DNA of 64,000 nucleotides from Micromonospora purpureochromogenes (GTDB taxonomy: Bacteria > Actinomycetota > Actinomycetes > Mycobacteriales > Micromonosporaceae): contig NZ_LT607410.1 in the NCBI RefSeq assembly GCF_900091515.1, forward strand, positions 6,610,135 through 6,674,134, read 5' to 3'. A model generated the notes under the pieces. The model was given only the letters and a program-made list of their open reading frames with translations, did no database searches and was not told where the DNA came from. Below, piece after piece: positions 59,215 through 64,000 of the stretch. Within the stretch, counting starts at the first letter, position 1; each line of letters opens with the position of its first letter. Position numbers and translations under genes: made by a program.

Positions 59215-59394
59215 TCAGATCCGGCGGCTGCGGCTGGACCGGGGCAGGAACGGGGTGTCGCGGCGGTCGCCGGCCGGGGCCGGACCCGGTTCGCCGGTCG
59301 CCTCAGCCGGTGCCGCGCACCCGGCGTCGGTCGGACCGGCCCCGCCACCGAGCGTCACGGGTGGCGTCGACGCCACCTCTGGTACGTCCCGCAT
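59215..59394 (-). CDS. Small disordered hypothetical protein
   Basis: A 59-residue product, MRDVPEVASTPPVTLGG onward, ends in RRDTPFLPRSSRSRRI. ATG 59394 has a strong GGAGGGG ribosome binding site, which is the main support. The sequence is low complexity and no family is recognised. Confidence 0.45.
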   Translation of the reverse strand: MRDVPEVASTPPVTLGGGAGPTDAGCAAPAEATGEPGPAPAGDRRDTPFLPRSSRSRRI

Positions 59395-59623
59395 GACCCC
59401 TCCTCCGCCGGCTATCCGGTGATACGGACGGCGGGCCCGGCGGGATCGGTCGGGCGGCACCGGACCCCGCACTCCAGCCCGGCGACGTCACACAGGGTGA
59501 GGTCGACGGTCGCCCCGGTGAGGTGCGGGTGCGCGGGCCGGAGGTGATCGCGACCGGCGACGCCACCCCGACCCGCGCGGGATCGGCGAAGATGGGGGAC
59601 GCGACTGTCGGAGGGAGACGGGG

Positions 59624-60637
59624 ATGAAGGCGATCGTCTACGAGGAGACCGGCGACCCCTCGGTGCTGAAGCTGGTGGACCGGCCGGTGCCGGAACCCGG
59701 GCGCGGCGAGGTGCTGGTCCGGGTGGCCGTCTCCGGGGTGAACCCGACCGACTGGAAGGGTCGCCGGCAGTGGCCGCTGCCGGCCGGCTGGCAGACCCCC
59801 GGCCAGGACGGCGCCGGGGTCATCGAGGCGGTCGGCGAGGGCGTCGACCAGATCCTGATCGGCAAGCGGGTGTGGCTCTGGGAGGCCGCCTGGCAGCGCC
59901 CCTGGGGCACCGCAGCCGAGTACACCGTGGTCCCGGTGCGCCAGGCGGTAGGCCTCGGTTCCGCCGACTTCGACCTGGGCGCCTGCCTCGGCATCCCGTT
60001 CCTCACCGCGCACCGCTGCCTGACGGCCGGGGAGTACATGCCGACCAAGCTGCACGCCGGTGCGCTCAGCGACCACGTGGTGCTGGTGCAGGGCGGCGCG
60101 GGCGCGGTGGGCAACGCGGCGATCCAGCTCGCGCGCTGGGCGGACGCCTGCGTGATCACCACCGTCAGCAGCCCGGAGAAGGCGCAGCTCGCGGCGGCGG
60201 CCGGCGCGTCCTTCGTGATCAATTACCGGGAACAGGACGTGGTCGAGGAGGTCCGCAAGATCGCCCCCGAGGGGGTGCACACGATCGTCGAGGTCTCCGC
60301 CGCCCGCAACGCCGCCACCGACGTCCAACTGCTCCGCCCCGGCGGCGCGGTCTGCGTGTACGCCGACGACGGGGGCGCCGAGGTCACCCTGCCGATCCGG
60401 CCGCTCATGGTGCCCAACGCCCGCTGGCAGTTCGTGCTGGTCTACACCGAGCCGGCGGCGGCCAAGGCGCGGGCGGTCACCGACGTGGCGGCGGCGGTGG
60501 CACAGGGCGGCGTACGGGTGGGCGGGGAGGTCGGCCTGCCCCTGCACCACTACCCGCTGGCCGAAACGGCTGCCGCGCACCAGGCGGTGGAGGATTCGGT
60601 GGTCGGCAAGGTGCTGATCACCACCAGCGCGCAGTGA
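59624..60637 (+). CDS. Medium-chain alcohol dehydrogenase/quinone reductase-like protein
   Basis: The 337-residue protein begins MKAIVYEETGDPSVLKL and has SGVNPTDWKGR, GQDGAGVIEAVGEGV and the NADP loop GGAGAVGNAAIQLA, typical of zeta-crystallin-type quinone reductases without structural zinc Cys residues. ATG 59624 follows GGAGGGAGAC. It is convergent with the DUF1801 gene, three bases apart. Confidence 0.9.
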   Translation: MKAIVYEETGDPSVLKLVDRPVPEPGRGEVLVRVAVSGVNPTDWKGRRQWPLPAGWQTPGQDGAGVIEAVGEGVDQILIGKRVWLWEAAWQRPWGTAAEYTVVPVRQAVGLGSADFDLGACLGIPFLTAHRCLTAGEYMPTKLHAGALSDHVVLVQGGAGAVGNAAIQLARWADACVITTVSSPEKAQLAAAAGASFVINYREQDVVEEVRKIAPEGVHTIVEVSAARNAATDVQLLRPGGAVCVYADDGGAEVTLPIRPLMVPNARWQFVLVYTEPAAAKARAVTDVAAAVAQGGVRVGGEVGLPLHHYPLAETAAAHQAVEDSVVGKVLITTSAQ

Positions 60638-60640
60638 CGG

Positions 60641-61051
60641 TCACTCGGCGCGGGCCTGGGCGACGGAGGCGCGGACCAGCTCGGTCAGCACGTCGAGATC
60701 GACGTCGGCGAGCTGCTTGACGTAGAGGCAGCCCTTGCCGACGGTGTGCCGGCCCAGCCGGGCCGTCAACTGCTCCTTCTCGGGGAATCCCTCGCCGAGG
60801 TAGAGGGTGGTGGCCGCCTTGCGCGGCGAGAACCCGACCAGGAACCAGTCCAACTCGCGACCGCTGGCGTAGCGCAGGTGCCGCTGCCCGAAGCCGACGA
60901 TGGCGTCCCCCCACATGGTCGGCGGCTCGCCGGTGACCTGCCGCATCAGGTCGCGGACGGCGATGGCGTCGCGGCGGCGGGTCTCGTCCGGCACGGCGGC
61001 GAGGAAGTCGTCCACGCTGGCGGCGGTCGGTGCGGTCTTCAGGGTTGCCAT
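60641..61051 (-). CDS. DUF1801 (YdhG/iron chaperone-like) protein
   Basis: The 136-residue protein has FLAAVPDETRRRDAIAVRDLM, in part, MWGDAIVGFGQRHLRYASGRE and WFLVGFSPRKAATTLYL, the DUF1801 pattern. GKGCLYVKQLADVD is the usual C-terminal strand. Structure-based relatives are frataxin-like, but no function is certain. ATG 61051 is the first good start. Confidence 0.88.
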   Translation of the reverse strand: MATLKTAPTAASVDDFLAAVPDETRRRDAIAVRDLMRQVTGEPPTMWGDAIVGFGQRHLRYASGRELDWFLVGFSPRKAATTLYLGEGFPEKEQLTARLGRHTVGKGCLYVKQLADVDLDVLTELVRASVAQARAE

Positions 61052-61203
61052 GACGTCTCCGAACTCGACGGCGGGCCGACCCGGGGGCGGCCGGTTCAAG
61101 CCGATCGTACGAGCCGGCACCGACACCGTGAGCTGGGTGGATTTCCCCGTCAGCGGGACAGAGGCGAACATGTTTCGCAAGAATGACTGTGCGGGTCGCC
61201 CCG

Positions 61204-61249
61204 CAAAAAAGCGGGCGGCCCCGGCGCGGTGCGAACGCCGGGGCCGCCC
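61204..61249 (-). terminator. Rho-independent terminator of the acyl-CoA synthetase locus
   Basis: A 14-bp stem (61213-61226 with 61236-61249) is followed on the minus strand by GCTTTTTTGCGG, a clear U-tract. It lies 64 bases beyond the stop at 61313. Confidence 0.85.
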
Positions 61250-61312
61250 CTGGGGAGGGATGCTTCTTGGAGTACGTCCCTGCCCCTAACGGCGACGAGC
61301 CGCCGGAAAACG

Positions 61313-62952
61313 TTACGGCCCGGTCAGTTCCCGCACCTCGAGCCCGCCGTCGGCGTAGCGGGACCGGACCACCTTCTTGTCGAACTTGCCGACGCTCGTC
61401 TTCGGCACCGCGTCGATGAACGCCCACCGCTCCGGCAGCTGCCAGTGCGCCACCGACTTCGCCAGGAACGCCCGCAGTTCCTCCGCGGTCACCGAGGCGC
61501 CCTCGCGGATCACCACGGTGGCCAGCGGACGCTCGTCCCACCGCTGATCGGGCACCCCCACCACGCAGGCCTCCTGCACGTCGGGGTGAGCCATCAGCGC
61601 GTTCTCCAGCTCCACCGAGGAGATCCACTCCCCACCCGACTTGATCACGTCCTTGGCGCGGTCGGTGAGGGTGATGTAGCCGTCCGGCGAGAGGGTGCCC
61701 ACGTCACCGGTACGCAGCCAGCCGTCGCGGAACTTCTCCTCGTCCGGGTTGTCGTCGCCGACGTACCGTGCGGTCACCCACGGGCCCCGGACCTCCAGCT
61801 CGCCGACGGACGTCCCGTCGGCGGGCAGCGGCTCGCCCAGCGGGCCGACGATCCGCGCGGCCACCCCGGCCGGCACCCGGCCCTGGGTGTAGCGGTAGCG
61901 CCAGGCGTCGTCGCCGGCGGCGCCGGCCGGCGGCCGGGACACCGAGCCCAGCGGGGACATCTCGGTCATCCCCAGGCGTGGATGACCTCGATGCCGTGCC
62001 GCTCGGCGAACGCGTGCATCAGCGCGGGCGGGCAGGCCGAACCGCCGACGATCACCTCCGTCAGCGAAGACGTGTCCACGTCGTGGTTGTCCAGGTAGGA
62101 GAGCAGGTCGTTCCAGATGGTCGGCACGGCGCCGGCCAGGGTGGGCCGCTCCGCGGCGATCATCTCGGCGATCGGCGCGGCCTGGAGGAACCGGTCCGGC
62201 ATGATCAGCGACGCGCCGGAGAGGAAGGCCGCGTACGGCAGGCCCCACGACATCGCGTGGAACATCGGCACGATGGCCAACTCCCGGTCGACCGGACCGA
62301 GGCCGAAGCCCTCCGGCATGCAGACCTGCAACGAGTGCAGGTAGATCGAGCGGTGCGAGTAGGCCACGCCCTTGGGGTTGCCGGTGGTGCCGGAGGTGTA
62401 GCAGAGGGCGGCGGCGTCCCGCTCGTCCACCTCGGGCCACTGGTAGCTGTCGGGGCGGCCGGCCAGCAGCTCGTCCCAGTGGTGCACGGTGATCCGGTCG
62501 CCGGCCGCCGCGACCAGCGGGGCGGGGTCGCCGCCGCCGACCACCACCACGTGCCGCACGGTGGTCATCTCGCCGAGCACCCGGCCAGCAGCGGGATCAG
62601 CGTCGAGTCGACCAGCACCACCCGGTCCTCGCGTGGTTGGCGATGTAGCGACCTGGTCCGGAAGAGCCGGATGTTCAGGGTGTGCAGCACCGCGCCCATG
62701 CTGGGCACGGCGAAGTACGCCACCAGGTGCTCGTTGTTGTTCCACATGAAGGTGGCGACCCGTTCGTCGCCGGTCACCCCGCACTCGTCGCGCAGGGCGT
62801 GGGCCAGCCGGGCGGCGGCGCGGCCCACCTCGGCGTACGACATCCGGCGGGCTCGCCGCCGGTCCACGTGACGACCTCGCCGTGCCGTGCACGGTGTGCG
62901 TGTTCGAGGATCCGGGAGACCTGGAGGGGGCGTCCATCATCGTGCTACGCAT
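61313..62952 (-). pseudogene. Acyl-CoA synthetase (FadD-like) with multiple frameshifts
   Basis: Across three frames the full AMP-binding fold can be read from ATG 62952: the N-terminal RRMSYAEVGRAAARLAHAL, the P-loop CYTSGTTGNPKGVAYSH, IHAWG joined to MTEMSPLGS, RTGDVGTLSPDGYITLTDR, and the catalytic Lys in TSVGKFDKK. Frame breaks occur near 61972, 62592, 62618-62648 (three within 30 bases), 62850 and 62925. Each fits loss of one C of the coding strand inside a C or GC run. An intact gene would give about 545 residues and activate a fatty acid with CoA. The clustering suggests sequencing or assembly error rather than decay. Confidence 0.85.
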
Positions 62953-63035
62953 GAGTAACAAGCTAGTGTCGCCGGTCACAGGTTGGGAACCCCGGAACGC
63001 CGGAGGCGCCGCGGGAAGCTGCGTAAATTGGCCGG

Positions 63036-63515
63036 GTGAGCATCTCGTGGGCCGATTCGTACGTGGGCAGCTGCGGGCCCTGGCCGGTGACCGGACGCTG
63101 ATGTTCGTCGGGGCCCGTGCCGTGGTCCGCGACAACGCGGCCGGGTGCTGCTGATCCAGCGCTCCGACAACGGCCACTGGGCCCTGCCGGCGGGCGCGAT
63201 GGAGCTGGGCGAGTCGGTCGCCGACTGCGCCGTCCGCGAGGTCCGCGAGGAGACCGGGCTGCGCGCGCTGCGGGTCGGCGCGTTCGCCCTCTACACCGGG
63301 CCGGACCGCACCCACACCAACATGTACGCCACACCTACCAGATCTTCACCACCGCGTTCCGGGTCGAGGACTGGACGGCGACCTGGCCGGGTCACCGACG
63401 AGACGACCGACGCCGATTTTCCCCCGCGACGCGTTCCCTCGCGCTCTCGCTCGGTCCCGGAGACCTCGCCGACCTGGACGTCTTCGAGCAGACCAACCGC
63501 CTGATCCTCAAGTAG
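63036..63515 (+). pseudogene. NUDIX hydrolase with multiple frameshifts
   Basis: From GTG 63036 (SISWADSYVG) the frame must be shifted near 63064, 63142, 63331, 63390 and beyond to keep the protein. Its pieces include the full Nudix box [14 protein letters not shown] plus REVREETGL (63199-63270), then [14 protein letters not shown] and a C-terminal [14 protein letters not shown]. As in the neighbouring synthetase, the breaks fit single C or G losses. An intact protein would be about 160 residues and hydrolyse a nucleoside diphosphate derivative. Confidence 0.8.
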
Positions 63516-63554
63516 CGCGGACCCCGGGCGGCCTGCGATCGCCCGGGGCCCGCG
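63516..63554. terminator. Bidirectional terminator
   Basis: Arms of 15 bases (63516-63530 and 63540-63554) pair except for one A-C mismatch, between the convergent NUDIX and surface protein genes. Confidence 0.65.
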
Positions 63555-63567
63555 TACGGAGTGTGGT

Positions 63568-64000
63568 CTACGGAGCCGGGATCACCCCGACGTCGACGAC
63601 CACGGTGCCGCCGTCGGTCACCTCGATCACCGTGCTGTCCGCGTACGGAGCGTTGTACGGGGCGGTGGGCACGGACGTGACGTCGGAGTCGGTGGCGTCG
63701 TCGCCCACGTTCGGCGTGGTCACCTGCCAGCCGTAGCGCAGGTTCACGCGCACCACGTACCGCCCCGGCGGCACCGCGCGCGCGTACGCGCCCACGTACG
63801 GGTACGCACGGAGTTCGGTGGTCGCCGCACCTTCGGGAAGGAACTCGACGTTGTACGTCGCCTCGCCGTAGCCACCCAGCGGCTCACCCGCGTCGCGCTG
63901 CCCGTCGCGGTCCTCGTCGTACCAGACGGTGCCTTCGATGGTGCCCTGCGGGCGGTAGCTGGTGACCGCCTGGCGCGAGTTGTTCGCCGGGTTCAGGTCG
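63568..64000 (-). CDS. SdrD B-like repeat surface protein (N-terminus beyond window)
   Basis: The last 144 residues are visible, open to the right edge. The segment GTIEGTVWYDEDRDGQRDAGE, here cited as VWYDEDRDGQRDAGEP, is the calcium-binding start of an SdrD B-like (Cna-B related) domain, followed by PPGRYVVRVNL and a C-terminal VIEVTDGGTVVVDVGVIP. Such domains occur in secreted or wall-linked proteins. No sorting signal follows the domain, so it is probably secreted or anchored elsewhere. Confidence 0.85.
   Translation of the reverse strand, partial: DLNPANNSRQAVTSYRPQGTIEGTVWYDEDRDGQRDAGEPLGGYGEATYNVEFLPEGAATTELRAYPYVGAYARAVPPGRYVVRVNLRYGWQVTTPNVGDDATDSDVTSVPTAPYNAPYADSTVIEVTDGGTVVVDVGVIPAP

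Overview
The window is chromosomal DNA of a very GC-rich actinobacterium, most likely Micromonosporaceae (Micromonospora-like). Supporting signs are the many GTG starts, 4-base GTGA overlaps between genes, SepH, DUF3027 and DUF2530 proteins, an XPB-type helicase with its helicase-associated partner, futalosine-route menaquinone genes, and split LigD plus Ku. This is inference from gene content; no rRNA or tRNA gene was seen.

Layout. 1-8706: a hotdog thioesterase, a membrane protein, an orphan MalK-type ATPase, and a four-gene minus-strand operon (permease, ATPase, CDP-alcohol phosphotransferase, GT2-TagF) that looks like synthesis and export of a phosphopolyol or teichoic-acid-like wall polymer. 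8765-25357: housekeeping genes (sdaA, PspC, acyl-CoA dehydrogenase, nitroreductase, aldose epimerase, pdxH, citrate synthase, serC, sepH, aldo/keto reductase, thpR, a marR-MFS pair). A decayed TnpB element with an omega-RNA-like right end lies at 10659-10956. 25465-39905: purine/xanthine permease, DUF2530, DUF3027, MFS, mqnB, an XRE-GNAT fusion, a 39-bp minisatellite, mqnD, cold-shock protein, HAD phosphatase, helicase-associated protein, L,D-transpeptidase and XPB helicase.

39906-46320 is a compositionally distinct island of lower GC. It carries one tightly coupled minus-strand operon: an NPPY-type N6-adenine DNA methyltransferase, a protein with two GHKL ATPase modules (an Hsp90/MORC-like one at the N-terminus and a histidine-kinase-like one at the C-terminus), a protein with a complete response-regulator receiver domain and a novel C-terminal region, and a PIN-domain nuclease. 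The order suggests marking or recognition of DNA, ATP-driven sensing, phosphotransfer and a nuclease effector. It matches no anti-phage system I know by name and is my main candidate for an undescribed system.

46321-48813: the island abuts a small gntR gene split by an ISAs1-family insertion (46367-47701) with 20-bp inverted repeats and a 10-bp target duplication, so it is a recent hop. A DivIVA-like gene cassette is divergent from it. 48896-64000: M43 metalloprotease, a gene broken by a nonsense codon, TIGR03089 protein, GNAT-like protein, the NHEJ cluster (LigD polymerase, LigD ligase, divergent Ku), PPOX, FKBP, HAD, MDR and DUF1801 genes. A stretch at about 61966-63515 has an acyl-CoA synthetase and a NUDIX gene both littered with single-base losses in C/G runs, which looks more like poor sequence quality than biology. 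The window ends inside an SdrD B-like surface protein gene.
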